Origin: Yamagishiella unicocca
Taxonomy: Eukaryota; Chlorophyta; Chlorophyceae; Chlamydomonadales; Volvocaceae
Length of the DNA: 64,000 nt
Direction of reading: 5' to 3'
NCBI GenBank assembly: GCA_003116995.1
Contig: BDSL01000090.1
Coordinates: forward strand, 1 to 64,000
This document shows positions 45,371 to 58,100 of the stretch, piece by piece. The notes below the pieces were generated by a model. That model saw nothing but the letters and a program-made list of their open reading frames with translations, ran no database searches and was not told where the DNA came from. Both the position numbers and the translations under genes were made by a program. Position 1 is the stretch's first letter; the number at the start of each line of letters is the position of its first letter.

Positions 45371-46059
45371 AAGAGCCTGACTAGCACGTTTGCTAGGGAC
45401 TTGCGGCAGAAGCCGCCCTTGTATTGTGATTCCGTTAACAACTGTGCTTGAGAAAATGGCAGCATGAAGGTCTGTTGATAACTGTTAGGACATGGGGTTC
45501 GTTGTGGCTATAGCTGAGCAGAGGGTTTATTGGGTCAGAGCCATGCAACATGCCTGGCTTTTACCCTGGCTTGTGAAGCACTCGGGCGGGCGAACCATGA
45601 TTGCGGTGGTCTCTCTTCTTGTGGATCCTCCTTGGCAGTTCCCGGTTTTTTTATCCTTGCCATCCCAGGGTAAAGGCTTTTCGTCGCCGTGATCTGGGCT
45701 TTGTGTACATTAGCTGGGTTTGATTATGTGTGGGATGCCCCATGAGCCGCGGCTGGGCGGACAGCTATTTAAGCTATTGACAGATACATGTTCTGGCAGG
45801 TGGCTTGGAAGCTTGGAAAGTTGTTGCGCCTGGGTGTGCAGCACTACAGCAGTAACCTACAGTACAGCCCAGGTTGCATTGCGCAGGGCGCCAAGGTTGC
45901 ATTGCGCAGGTAATGACGAAGGTGGATGACTGGAGCATCTGCCCATGCGCTGGGTAGTTCCTAGTTTTGCGTTTTCCCCATCCTCTTGACTTTGCTTGTT
46001 GGGACTGACCGTTGTGCTGAAGTTCCCTTTCCTTGCAGGCCTTTCGGGTGGGGCGTTTT

Positions 46060-46350
46060 TTGCCTGTAGGTGGTGCCTCGGACCTCCTGGGATTTATGTT
46101 CCCAGCCCGTCGGTCCAGGCTGTCTGGTCACGCCGTTTTTACTGCGGTGGGCCTTGGGGTGCCTGGTTCCTTTTGTCGGGGCCCCGCAGTCTTGGGCGCG
46201 GCGGGGTTTCCCGCGTAATATGATTGTTTAATATTGACCACCACGACCTGCCTGTGCCGTTTGGGGCGGCTGCTGGCTTCTAGCGCTGGCTTCTCGTATC
46301 GTGAGGTCTCGGTATGGCCCCCTTCTTGTCCTGGGCTTGCGGACACTGTA
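46060..46350 (+). repeat. Dispersed element, copy 1 of the pair 46060/57110
   Basis: Shares an ordered series of blocks with 57110-57340: GTCTG..., TTGGGGTGC, GTCGGGGCCCCGC against GTCCGGGACCCCGC, GCTGCTGGCTTCT, CGAGGTCTTGGTATGG-like, then CTTGTCC(T/C)GGGCT and AAACTGTA(A/G)CATA. By eye it is diverged but colinear. Confidence 0.6.
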
Positions 46351-46620
46351 ACATATTATTATTAGTGGACGGGATAGACGGCTGGCCGCATTTACCTCCA
46401 TTTTCGTGCAGTTTTATCGTAAGAGTTCTTCAAGCGCAATGTCACATTTCCGGGTTTCTTTCGTGGCGAAAGAGATTATTGCAGCAGTCGCGCTTGTTTT
46501 AGGATCTATAGTGGTGACCTAAGCACTCCGGTAGAGGCGCTTGGTCGTTGGGCCTCACATGGCAATCGAAGATCCGGTTGTACGCGGGGCCTGCAGCGGC
46601 CGTCCTCCAACTTGGGGGCG

Positions 46621-46832
46621 AAACCCGGATTTCTCTGTTTTCATTAGTTGAACATCAATCTAGTGACCCTTGAAAGCGATCGTCTGCTCTCTGCTGCCTC
46701 TCGCGATGAGGCAAAGCATGACCAGCAAACCCGGATTTCTCTGTTTTCATTAGTTGAACATCAATCTAGTGACCCTTGAAAGCGATCGTCTGCTCTCTGC
46801 TGCCTCTCGCGATGAGGCAAAGCATGACCAGC
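46621..46832. repeat. 106-bp tandem duplication
   Basis: The segment starting AAACCCGGATTTCTCTGTTT at 46621 repeats at 46727 with no visible difference through ...GCAAAGCATGACCAGCA. A 106-bp perfect duplication points to a recent event. Confidence 0.95.
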
Positions 46833-47367
46833 AGGCATATCACGCTACGCAATGCACATGAGTCCCCTTCTAGCCACATATACTATCCGTTTTAATTCCC
46901 AATCCACATAGGTCTGTATAGGTATTCAGCTTAGTAGCTAACATTGCTGCGACTACCTTGCGCTGAGCGATGGCAATTTTTTAGTGAGTTAGCCTGCTGC
47001 TAATAGGAACCCACTGGTAAATCATCCATATCCATTTTGATAGGTTTCCTATAAACTGTACTGGGTATTTTCGGCTGGCTTTGCAGGCACTGCAGCAGCT
47101 TGCCTTGTTTTCTTCTTGCGCCATGACTTAAAGCAGCAACGGCTTCTGTAGCAGACGAGGTAGCTTCCAAAGGGGCAAGAGGTGCGTTTGGGCACGAAAG
47201 AAACCCTGATACTGGAGCACAACGCGACCCGCTGACTGGCTTACCGACCCAGAACCGGAGCAAGCGCGACCGCCCATTTTCCACTGATCCTCTCACAGGT
47301 TGACCACCTGATCGATGTCGGGGGGCTTTCTTGCGCCTTCGGCACTCGCATGATGCACGCGAGCAAC

Positions 47368-50300
47368 ATGCAACGGAAACAAGCCAGCCTTGAGCGCTGG
47401 CTCCAACCGCAGTCCCAGTGCGCACTGCAGCGGTCGGGTGTCTTCCCTGACCCATATGTGGGGGGCTCTGTCAGGGCAACAGACGCCCTGCACGAACACC
47501 TTGAGGGCCAACCTCAGCTACATGACCCACATCATCTGCCTCAACTGCCTCAGCAGGATCCGCAGCGTCAACAAGAACCCAGCAAGGAAACGCAGGAGCT
47601 GAGCGCGGATCCTAGTCCAGACCAAATGGCGTTGCTGGGAGGCAGGCGACGTCAGCGAAAGCAGCACATGTACGTCATCCAGGGGCAAACGCGGGAGGGC
47701 CGAACACAGGAAGCCGAGCAGGAGCAAGAGCATAAAGAGGTGGACCCCGAGTGCAAGGTGCCCCCGCTGCACTTGGTTAATGTAACGTCAGACCTGGCTG
47801 CGGTCACGACCTGGCGGACCTTCACGCCCCAACGCTGCAGCGGCGGTGGCAACGACGTAACTGGCGCTGATGCTGACGACGAGCAGGTGCGGCCCGGCCA
47901 CGTGTTTTTGTGTAGGGGCGAAGGGGACGGGTTGCTTGGCCGGGCGGCCACGACAGTACGGCGTCCGTACGTACAAGTTAAAAAACAGATGGTCGAATGC
48001 CTTGTAAGGCTGCGTATGCAAGCATGGTGGGAATGTTTATAGGGAAGCGACGCATCTGCGCCAGTGATGCCTTTTCTCCGCCATCTACTACTCCTCACCA
48101 GGCGTGCACCGACTCAAATTGGTTCAGAACCACATGAACCCGGGTCCCTAGCACACCTCCTGCGCATTCTAGCTTACTGGCATCCAGACGCCCTGGAGCG
48201 CCCTGGCCGACCGAGCACCGAAACGCGCACGACCTGCAAACCGGAATCCTCCATCTTGCACTTGCGCTTGCAGGAAGCGGACTTGCGGCCCCTGGAGGCC
48301 CCGACCATTGCCATCACGCCCATCAAGCGTAAGCTTCCGTGTACCGCGGATGGGGTCAGGCTGCCGTGCCGTCTGTGCTATGTCAGCAGGGCGCGTGGAC
48401 GATACGGTGGAAACTGCATCCACATCGAACAGCATGCGGCGATGCGAAATCATTGCTGCGCCCTGGCTGTTTCATTCATGCGTATGCTATGGTCCGTCCT
48501 CCTTTTCTACTGTTCGCCCCCTGGCTGCTGGCCGCCGCCAAGCCATAGTTGCTCATCGTGCCAACATATAAGGCTCCTACAGCCGAGGTATCTCCCCACA
48601 CACACCTGCACGGCCTCCAGCCAATCTGTCCCTCCCGACCCCACGTCCTGGCCCTCCATACGCAGTTCTACAGAAAGACCAGCTGGTGTTCTTGTGCGCC
48701 AGATGCCAGGTCTACGTCGAAGGTATCCTGATCCCCAGACATGGATCCTATACGGCCGCAAAGCAGCACGCCGCGAAGTTCGAAAAGCAGCATGTGGTAT
48801 TTGCTGTCGCGCGGGTTAGGTCGGTGCGCGAGGACCAACGCCGCTGCGCCCAGCTGTCCAACGGCAAAGCCTCTAAATCTCGTTCGTACCTGGTGGAACT
48901 GGATCCGGGTACCATGCGGTGGATCGAGGCACCGCGAAAGCAACTGGAAGACGACCTGGGGTTTCGCGTTGGTGCACCGGCGGACAGATGTGTTATCGAG
49001 GTAGGCGGTAGGCTGGGTCGCAAGCAGCAGTGATGTGATGCGTACCGGGAGGAAGGCTTATCATCGCGTACCGTACTGTGCGGAACGGGGGGGGGTGTTT
49101 ATGTGTTGTTGCCAATGCCAATGAAACAACGTGGCGCGGGGGCGTATTGCCGTATCGGCTGCTCGGATTCCAGCTCTGCCTTCCTTTTCGCCGGCGGCCA
49201 TGGGTCACAGTGCCCACCGCACCAGAATCCTCAATGTTCCCACTCCCACCCGCGACCATGCCCATGCCCTATCGGTTGCAGCGATACAAGCAGGACGTAG
49301 GCGCTAGTCGCGTGTTCCGGAAGTACCACGACAACGTGCTGGAGCTGCTGACCAGGCCGCAGCGCGAACACAGCGAGGACGTGTACAGCTTACCGCATGT
49401 GCCCAAAACAGCGCTCACCAACAACCCGGTGTCTGTTGGGGACTCGCCGCGCCGCGCACGGAGCGCCGACACGCCGGCCAGACCCAGCAGGAACCGAGGT
49501 GGCATGGCTGCGCAGGAGGCTGCCACCCCGACCGCCATCGCCGCACCCGCCGCGGCCGGGATGTCGGTGGCGCCCAGCAGTGCACCGGGCGGCGGTGGGG
49601 AGGCGGCGGCGCCTCACGGTGCGATCGGCCGAGACGATGGGGCCGCCCCACGCACACCTGCGGCGGTGCGTTCCGGCCCCCGTAGCCCAGTGCCGGACCC
49701 CGGTGCTGCCACCGCCGCCGCCACCACAGTTCCGGATGCAGCACCGCCAGCGATGGTCGAGGGAGGGCTCAGTGGAGGCAGGGCTCGACCGGGCCAGGGT
49801 GGAACCGACGGCGAAGGGCAGGATGAGCAATACCAATTCCTACGGCGGCGGCGACGGCTGAAGCGTATGAATGGGGAGCACGTCCTCCACGTTTCAGGGC
49901 TGGGCAACGGCGACGGTGAAGGCATGCGGAAGCGGCAACGGATCGCCAGTGATGGCGGGGGCGACGGTACTGCAGCTGCTGTTGGTGACGGTGGTGGCGG
50001 TGCTTTCACTGATGCGGGTGGCCAAGCGATTAGTGGAGGTGCTCGCGTGCTACCTGGGAGCCGATTATTTCCGGATACGGTGCCGCCCCAGAGGCCGCTC
50101 GTAGTGGTTACCAAGCAGGAGGAGCTGGAGATGCCGGCGACGCTGCGTCGTCTGGAGCAACAGCTTGCCGAGGAGCGCGCCGCTCGCAAAGCGGCGCAGC
50201 GGGAGGCTGGGCGGCAGGCGGCAATGCGAGAAGAGGCAGGGAAGCGGCTGCTGGAAACCCAGCGGCGGCTGCTGGAGACCGAGCAGCGGCTCGCGGAGAG

Positions 50301-50544
50301 GGAGCGGCAGCTGGTTGAGGAGCGCGCTGCTCGTGAGGCGGTGCAGCGGGAGGCCGAGCAGCAGGCGGCGCAGCTGCACGAGGCACAGCGGCAGCTGTTG
50401 GAGGCCGAGCAGCGGCTCGTGGAAATGCGGCGGGAGGCCGACATGAAGGAGCAGCAAAGGCTCAGAAATAAAGCGTCCGAGGCGGCCCTCATAACGTGCA
50501 TAAACCGCGGTCTGGAAGAACGTCTCCGGTATCTCGAAGAGTAA
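47368..50544 (+). CDS. Unrecognised tandem-family gene, copy 2 (possible zinc finger and coiled coil)
   Basis: Four exons join in phase to 723 residues: 47368-47886, 48274-48328, 48666-49000 and 49282-50544 (stop TAA). Splice positions equal those of copy 1. Exon a is Gln-rich with basic RRRQRKQH. Exon c encodes VFLCARCQVYVEGILIPRHG then YTAAKQHAAKF, with C-x2-C followed by two His in a BED-like zinc-finger spacing, and SRSYLVELDPGTMRWIEAPRK. Exon d has the linker shared with copy 1 (RRARSADTPAR, GGMAAQEAATPTAIAAP, GEGQDEQYQF), a basic KRMNGE region and a Glu/Arg/Gln coiled coil that ends in SEAALITCINRGLEERLRYL. An in-frame ATG at 47350 would add six residues. Metal binding is an inference from spacing; the function is unknown. 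Confidence 0.66.
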
Positions 50545-52130
50545 GCGGCAAGGGCAAATGGAAACCATTAGCAACTCGCGGCCAAATGGGACATGACAGC
50601 GGGGTGACTGGACTTGGCGGCACGTCGGACGCCGGACTTGGCGAGAGCGGGGATCCAACGCCGGACGTGGCGAGAGTGAGGGTCCACCATGGAGAGGGGG
50701 TTTGATCCAACTTGGTGGAAGTGAAGCGACCTAACTTGGTGGGAGTGGGGTTTTTCAATTTGGTGAAAGTAGAGTATTACTACTTCAGTAATGGTGTGAT
50801 CGGGGTTTCCATAGTTTACGGTGGCAACATATCATGTTTGTTCGCACGAAGATTCGTGAGCCAATGTACGTGTGTACGGGCCGTGCTGACGGCGTCCTAC
50901 TTGCAGGTGGCCGGGCTAGGGCACATGCAGCGCCCGCATAGTGACATCAGTGGACGTAGCAGGGAGATACGTCCTACATGCTCCCGCTGCTAGTTTGACT
51001 GCGTCGCCCAAGGGCAGCAGTGGCAGAAATATGTTATGGTTCTTGGAGGGAAGGCTCGCACGTGGTTATTTTGGTGTGTTGGGGTTGCCCCTTTGCGGAT
51101 GTTCTGTAAAGTAAAACGACCAAATAATCCACGCGGCGCGTATTAGTAACTGTTACAGTGGGTTGCAGGCGGTGTCATCAGTGTGGTTGACACTGACGAA
51201 AGGCATATGTTGACGAGACAAACATCCCTTGTTCGCAGTTAAGGAAAATGTGAGAGGATACTGTCAGGCCAAGCTTTGAGTGTAACTATGGGGATGTTAA
51301 TCCATCCATACAGGACATAAAAAGGCAGAGTGGTGGCGTCGTCAGGCTAACAGCTAGGCGGTCGCTTACGAGCGAGGAACCAGCCCAGTGCCAAGGGACA
51401 GGGCACAACAGGGTAGGGGTAGCAAACTAAACTGTAGGATTAGAGTGTAGGGGTAGCAAACTAAACTGTAGGATTAGAGTAGCACATGGGGCCCTTTGGG
51501 AGCTTACGCCTGTTTGGGGTGCCAACGGATACGGTAGATGGCCCGATGGCTTTGCGCGAATGTTTCGCTGAGGCATTAATTGGAGTACGAAGCGGGAAGA
51601 CCATGATCCGATGCGTATGGTTCGGGGGATCCATGGCGGTGTGCCAGAGTAGAAACGTGTGCAGACATGGAGTTCTGACAATGGCCTGCATGAGCACGCA
51701 CTCCGCATGTGCATCTCTATGAAATTAGAGAAAACGAGACGGGCCGATGTACCGGAAGTGTGCATGAAAGTTGCACGCGCAGCATGCCTACAGCCTACTG
51801 AGGATTTGGAGCAGTACGGTTCCCCCATTTCCAATTGCTCATACATGTAACACGAAGATCCATGACGCCAGGCTGTACTATTCCTATCCTATTGAACTGA
51901 ATGTCAATGCCTGGCCTCACGACAGCGCACGCGCAAGCACAAAGTGCGGTACCATCAGCATGGCTAATCTGGGCTTTGTGGCTTTCCGATAGCAGTATAA
52001 CATTCGCGGCACACGTGTCTTTCACATATGCCCTTCATACAGGCCCTGCACGACACCCCTCATCCTCACCTCGTAACTTCCCTCGCCTCGAAACTCAGAC
52101 GCAAACCCGGGATCGCTGCAAGCCCTTTCA
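50545..52130. other. Interval between the tandem family and the receptor kinase
   Basis: It starts with the 3' flank of family copy 2, which is also found at 63793-64000, and TGTAA at about 51105 is a candidate polyadenylation signal. At 51150-51175 a short GTAACTGTTACAGTGGGTT matches the end of the 10250/38640 element. A roughly 34-bp duplicate occurs at 51412-51480. The kinase promoter and any upstream signal-peptide exon should be here; I cannot identify the latter. Confidence 0.5.
51412..51480. repeat. ~34-bp tandem duplicate
   Basis: TAGGGGTAGCAAACTAAACT followed by GTAGGATTAGAGT occurs twice in direct tandem. Confidence 0.9.
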
Positions 52131-55100
52131 ATGAAACCGGTGTACAGTACAGCGATGGTATTAGCAGCAGCCAACCGTAATAGTTTTGGCGCCATCGCTT
52201 TCAAACTCGGCACCGATATTTGCCAGCCACGAAGTTGGTATGCAATCTGGATGTTATTCAATTCATTCGGGATCTATGGCGCCTACGGACAGAGGCCGCT
52301 GCTTTCGACTGATTGGGGCAGTCAATCCGCAATACGTGGTCGCCTGATACTGGATGATACTCGCTACGTATACACGGATTCCGAAATGATGGAAGCTTTT
52401 GACCATCCTTCCGTTCGCACAATGTTTCTAGCGTCCCGGGTTGTGGAGTTTGTAAACGACGCATCAAGGCGTACACGGGACGCTAACAAGAATCCTATTC
52501 TTATTACGCGCAATGTTACTATAACCACTGATCCTCGGTTAACAACTGGGCCGGCAGTTCTTCGGCTAAACTTCGTCAAGTCCATGGTAAGTCACATGGA
52601 GGGTTGGGTACCATACACGTTTCTGGTGTCTATTGCGTGTCGTCGCGGTTGCTGATGTCTATTCTTGTCTGTTGTCTAATCTGTTGTCTATGCCGCTTTG
52701 GCGTTACGAGCAAATCGCACGTCTTACATGCATGCAACCCACCACATCACAACGAATGCTACATCATAATAAGGCGTGTGCTATAGGAATACCTCCCGCC
52801 GGCTGCGTCGTAATCACGTGGAACCTGCCTCAGATACGCTTGGCGAATGGCGTAACCCTGGCATTCCGCCACGTCATTGTCGAAGGTGCTCGCATCGATG
52901 GCCCCACGCAAGCGCCAGGCAAGTCTTTGATTGCAACACTGCGCCTCCAATTAAGTTCAAAGTCGCATCTAGACCTATCGAGAGCTCCTAAATACCTGAA
53001 CATGCATGCATGGGAGACCGGGGGGGGTAGTGCGTGGTGCCCGGAGGGACTACTGGTGAGCGTGAGCCACGAATGACGGCCTTATATACAGGTTATACGA
53101 AGGTACCATTAAGATACAGATGAGATACGTCAAGGATCAAGCAGAAGGAAGGAAAGTACTTGTCAGGAGGCAGGTAGGGAAACGTCGGGGACATGCCTCC
53201 TGTGACGGCTCATTATTACCCAGCATTCAAAATAAAGAAGGAACGGCGAAAGGTTGCCTACCTGCTGTGCGTCTGTTCGGCAACCCTTACCTTACCCCTC
53301 CTCTAGGGCCGTTGTAGTCGCGGTAAGGAAATCGGGGCCGAATGCATGGGCAACGGATGTCGAATGCTTTTAGGTGAGCGCGAATGTCAGGCCCCAGCAC
53401 CGCGCGGTTTCGTTGCTCTATAGCCGCCACCTACTGTAGGTCCGTTATTAGCTGTATCAGCCAGCGGCAATAAGCACTAGGGGACCAGCCCAGTACGGAT
53501 TATTATATGGTTGCGGAAAGTGCGTGGTTGCGGACAGCACCGAGTTGTTTGTGAGCGCGACAATGGTTAATCAGGCCGTTACACTCTACTCCCAAGTTGT
53601 CGTAGCATCGTGCAACACCGACCGAGGCAATCGGCGTTGCGCTCTAAACCAGGGACGTTAGGTTAGTTAATAATACGGGCAACTGCGGGCAACACTTCTA
53701 CGAAGCCTTTGTCGCATCGGCTTCATTCGTCCTCGAGCACTTCGAACCTGCTGCCTAGTATTAATGACGGCGGGCGGGGCAGTTGCAGTGCATAGCTGTT
53801 GCTTCGCTATACGACAGGCCAGACGCACCTGGGTGCTATAAAGCGTTCGTGCAGACCGACATCGACTGCTGTGCGTGGACGAGAGTCAGTTTGCAACATG
53901 GACTCTTCGGACTGCTGGCTGGAATCGTGTTTCGGCTGTGTAGTACGCTCCCCTGTGCCTCTCCCCCTGCTCCAGTGTTTACGTACTCTCGTTGCTTTCT
54001 CCTTTCTTATTATTACTCGCCGCCGTGACTTTTGCAACATGAGCGATGTTTTGTCCGTACGGACCACTAAGAAATAAAGGAAAAACGTTAAAGAACGCAG
54101 AAGCAAGTAGGTTCCTTGGCTTTCTTGGGGAATTTATCTCAGTTATAGTCCAGCACGCGCGCGGCGGCTGAAGCGGAAGTGGAGAGTTGTCCGGGCTGGT
54201 GAGTCCCGCACGGATCTGAGTAAGCGCGTTCGGAAAAACTATGAGCGCCACCTCCGTTGCGCCCGGGACTATTTGGCCAGGGTGTGCCCCATGCCGTGCA
54301 GCGAGTTGGGAGACGTATGTCTAGATAGGAAGCAGTGGCCTAAGCATTGTCGGGTCCAGGCGTTGTACAAAATAAACGAAAAGTTGGCTGCACCAGTCAA
54401 TAAGCAAACCGAGTTCCCTCATAAGGCGGGTGAAGCGATGGAGGGCTCGATACGTAGTCACAGCCAGCACTTGGGGTTTCAGGCGTATATATACTACATG
54501 CACATAGCTACTATAGTAGACATAAACCTAGCCTAATAACAGCGCGCGGTTTTCCTATGTCACCAAAGTATGTCTCGACATGTTCTCCTTTTCATTATCT
54601 TTGCGCATCCTCGCGATGAGCATGCATATGATGCTTATTAGTTGCCCCTCTTCATTCGCGCCCGCTCGAACAGGCTTGGATATGGCGGCGCCAACCCTGC
54701 CAGGACGGACCTCCCAGATAGCAGTCGAGTCATCGTTTGTAACTGTCCGTAAGTACTACAAAGGAATACACGCTGACATCTATCGTTATCTACCCCTCAA
54801 AATAATAGGCAGATAAAGGCCGGCTGGCTGGGCCGTAGGCTGCACATTGGACTACTCTACCTACCTTGCATTGTACTAGCTAGTCGTACATAACGGTATG
54901 ACGATCCAAGGTAGCTTGCAGTCATATATAGTTTTGCATTATCAATAGCAGCTACAAACACCAGTGCTCGCCTCGCTCCACCACCAGACGCCCAGCCGTC
55001 CGTGATGAGTGCGTGGCGGGGCCAACCAGTGAGTGATCAGACGACCCCTTATTATTATGCGCCTGCAACCAGTGTGCGCGTGAAAGGATTTATATGCTTG

Positions 55101-58100
55101 TGTCCACCTGCGTTATTTGGCTCATCATTATTATAACCACGCACGTCACATGACGCGTGGACACCTGAGTGCGCGCCAGGAAGCCTCAAACACGCGCAAA
55201 TGGAGAATATTGTACGATGGCCTACAGTTACTGCTAGTGTAATAACCTACCTACTGTACGCAGCATAAATTTCTTCTTAGAATGTTTTCTGCTCCTAGAA
55301 CAGTAGTCCATTGTAAGGTGCATTCATCAATACGGCCCATTATCTGGTCCCATCATCTGGCTGGACGATGTAGTGTGACGATGTATGTTACAACGAGCTT
55401 GAAATGACCGTCCCGAATCCCGCCCGGCCTGCTCGCCAAAATTGCTAGAGTCCCTCAAGCAAGCTTTTTTTGTGAATCTCTCAATCGGAATGTTTCATGC
55501 ATCTCTGACCAGCTGCATCATCCTACCTACCTACCATTTATGCATGCAGCGGCATGCTTTGCTGCGGCCATGATAGTGGAGGACGCGGCCAGTTTCTCGC
55601 GTGCTCGTGGATATCCAGGTGTTCAGAAGTACAATCTGAACTATCCACAAGTAAGTGTAACGTGATACCGGTATCTTATTATGCCCATGATGAAGGGCTT
55701 CTATCGGCCATGCGCGTACCTCAGTAAGGAGACGTTACGCCAAAAGGAGTACGCTCTGAACAGTACACTGCGAAGCCGATGTTCAAACTAATCCCAACTA
55801 TTCCCAACCACAGTCCTGGCCGGTCCTGCGGAACCTCCGTCAATTCTGACCAGCCACTCATCCGCCTGTTGCAGCCGTCCCCACGGGCATCTCAGTCCTA
55901 TCCGGTCAAACCAGTCTAGAGCTGTCAATCTATTCCCTTGGCCATGCCAAACTGTATCGATTGTATTGCCGAGCTCAATATCCCACCCATTATCATTTGC
56001 GCTTGGTTATGCAGGTTCAAGCATTCCGTGAAATGCGTGAATCCTACTATCTGACGGAGTGGGCCCGCCTTGTTCTTTTCTACTGCCCTTTCCTTAGGAC
56101 GGGTGCATTAATGACATATCCGCGCCGATTGACAAGCGCTGCTGGCCGCACAAAGTATTTTTCGAGGACGTTGCTGGCGATGGATCTGACATCGGTTTGA
56201 ATGGCGCGCCGGAACCCAACAACATCGTAATCAAGGTTACAAATTCATTCTTCGTCTGTGAGGCTATGGTGGATGAGGCCTGCGTGTCTAAGTTGGGGCC
56301 GCTGTACTGCTTGATAGCACTGGGCAAGCAGGCCATGAATCGTGCGATGCAGTCAAAGCCACCACCTGCGGTGCCGTCCATATCTTCACGACAACCGAGC
56401 TTGGATCCGGACGCTTTGGGCGCAATAGCGGCAACGGTGGACAGAAGTAATCGCAGCACTTACATTGCCACCATGTGCGGGGCGATCTCAGGCAAGTATT
56501 TGGTGAGGGTGGATCCTTACCGTCCCGCCATCCCGAACATACATGGAACGTAAGTAGCGTTCGTCCCGCAGGGGTGCTCTGTCAAGCGCCGTTAATGCAG
56601 TATTAGAAAGGATAATTTTGGTTACGATCAATCGACGTCGCATGCGTGCATAGTACGTGGTCAATAATGTCAACCCCTTGGTTATTGCACATGGTACGTG
56701 GTGAAGACGCTGAGGACCCGGGGCAACTACGCAAAGAGTTCAGATGTACCAACAAAGTGAGGTGGCTGAGGAATCGACCTTAATGGTAACAAGGCTTGCC
56801 TAGGTTCAAACGAGAAAGCTGCTATTTGTGTCCGTACGAGCGCGGGCCCCCTGGGCCATACATACGTTTGGAAAATATCAAGGCATGGCATCTGTATGCA
56901 TTCTGTGACGACTCGCCCAGCCAGTACCCGGTAGTGAAAGGACCAGGAAGCGAAAGGTCTCTTGTACGTCCGGAAGCCCTTGCGTAGGATTTGATAATAA
57001 CACCTGACGATGCCTTCGCCCCCCGAGTGCGACAGCTAACCTCCGTGGGCGGACAAAACGGACGCCAACTGGGTGTCCATTTAGCGCTCAGATTCGCATT
57101 GCCGTCGATTTTGTGCCGTCGGGGCTGTCTGACTGGACCCCCCTTTTCTCCTGCGGTAGATCTTACGCTTGGGGTGCGTGTTTTGTCCGGGACCCCGCCC
57201 GCTTTGTTGGGTGAGGCGGGGTGTCATGATTTCCGTGTGCCTTTGGGGGTATCTGCTGGCTGGCTTCTGTACGGCGGCGAGGTCTTGGTATGGGCCCCGC
57301 CCCCTCTTGTCCCGGGCTCGTGGAAACTGTAGCATACTAGCTAACTGTTTGCTGCTGCCCGTCCCCACAACCAGCCCGTCTGCCGGCTACAACCTGCTGC
57401 TGCGAACGCAGGGGCTGTCGTCGTAGCACTCCTGCTGGTGGTGGCGGTAGTATTGATCCACCGACGTAGGGCGGCGAAGGTGGGCAAGGTTCACCTGGCT
57501 GGGGCTGAGAGCGACCAACATGAATCGGTTTCGGTGGCCGCCGATGGACGTCTAATGAGCGACAAGTGAGACTGCTGCTGGGATGCCCCGAACCTGCGTG
57601 CCGCTGTCTATCCATGTATATGTGCGCAATGTACGGTGGGCTATTGCACCTAATGCTACACACCCAGCCATAGCCTCGCTGAGTGCCCGACAATCAACAC
57701 CCTAGCTGGCGCAAAGCGCAAAACTTGGCGTGGACTTCTCGCGGCATTTTTGTATTGGTTGTTGGCATAAATCTATCCATTGCGTGTACTTCATTCATAT
57801 TGCAACCCCAGAAACGGACCGGTTGCCCTCGAGTGAGGAATTCACGCGGACAGCAATATGAACGAAATGGTGCTTCCCAGTCGCACGCCTGGACGCTTGC
57901 CGCATAGCCGTATCACAATATTACGCAAGGGTTTGTATTGTAAACCAAGTAATGCGTCACAGAGAATCAAGCGTAATACGATGCACCTGTCCTCTTGCTG
58001 CACTGCGCACATATAGCCCTTCGTCACTGCTGCCGCGCTCCCCCTCGCTCCCTCATTGATGAAGAGGCTTTTCACCTGCTATTGCGATGGACAACAAGCC

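Larger units (their letters stand above)
45371..47367. other. Interval between the two family copies
   Basis: It contains one copy of a dispersed element (46060-46350) and a 106-bp tandem duplication (46621-46832). It should also carry the promoter of family copy 2. No gene is supported. Confidence 0.5.

Noticed and set aside
48345..48450. Zinc-finger-like text LPCRLCYVSRARG...CIHIEQH in family copy 2
   Set aside because: It lies between exons b and c, whose phases join directly, and copy 1 has an indel that breaks the frame, so it is probably intronic.
56015..56073. Candidate kinase exon VQAFREMRESYYLTEWARL
   Set aside because: No donor in the right phase; the next exon at 56098 needs phase 0 and the gap would be too short for an intron.
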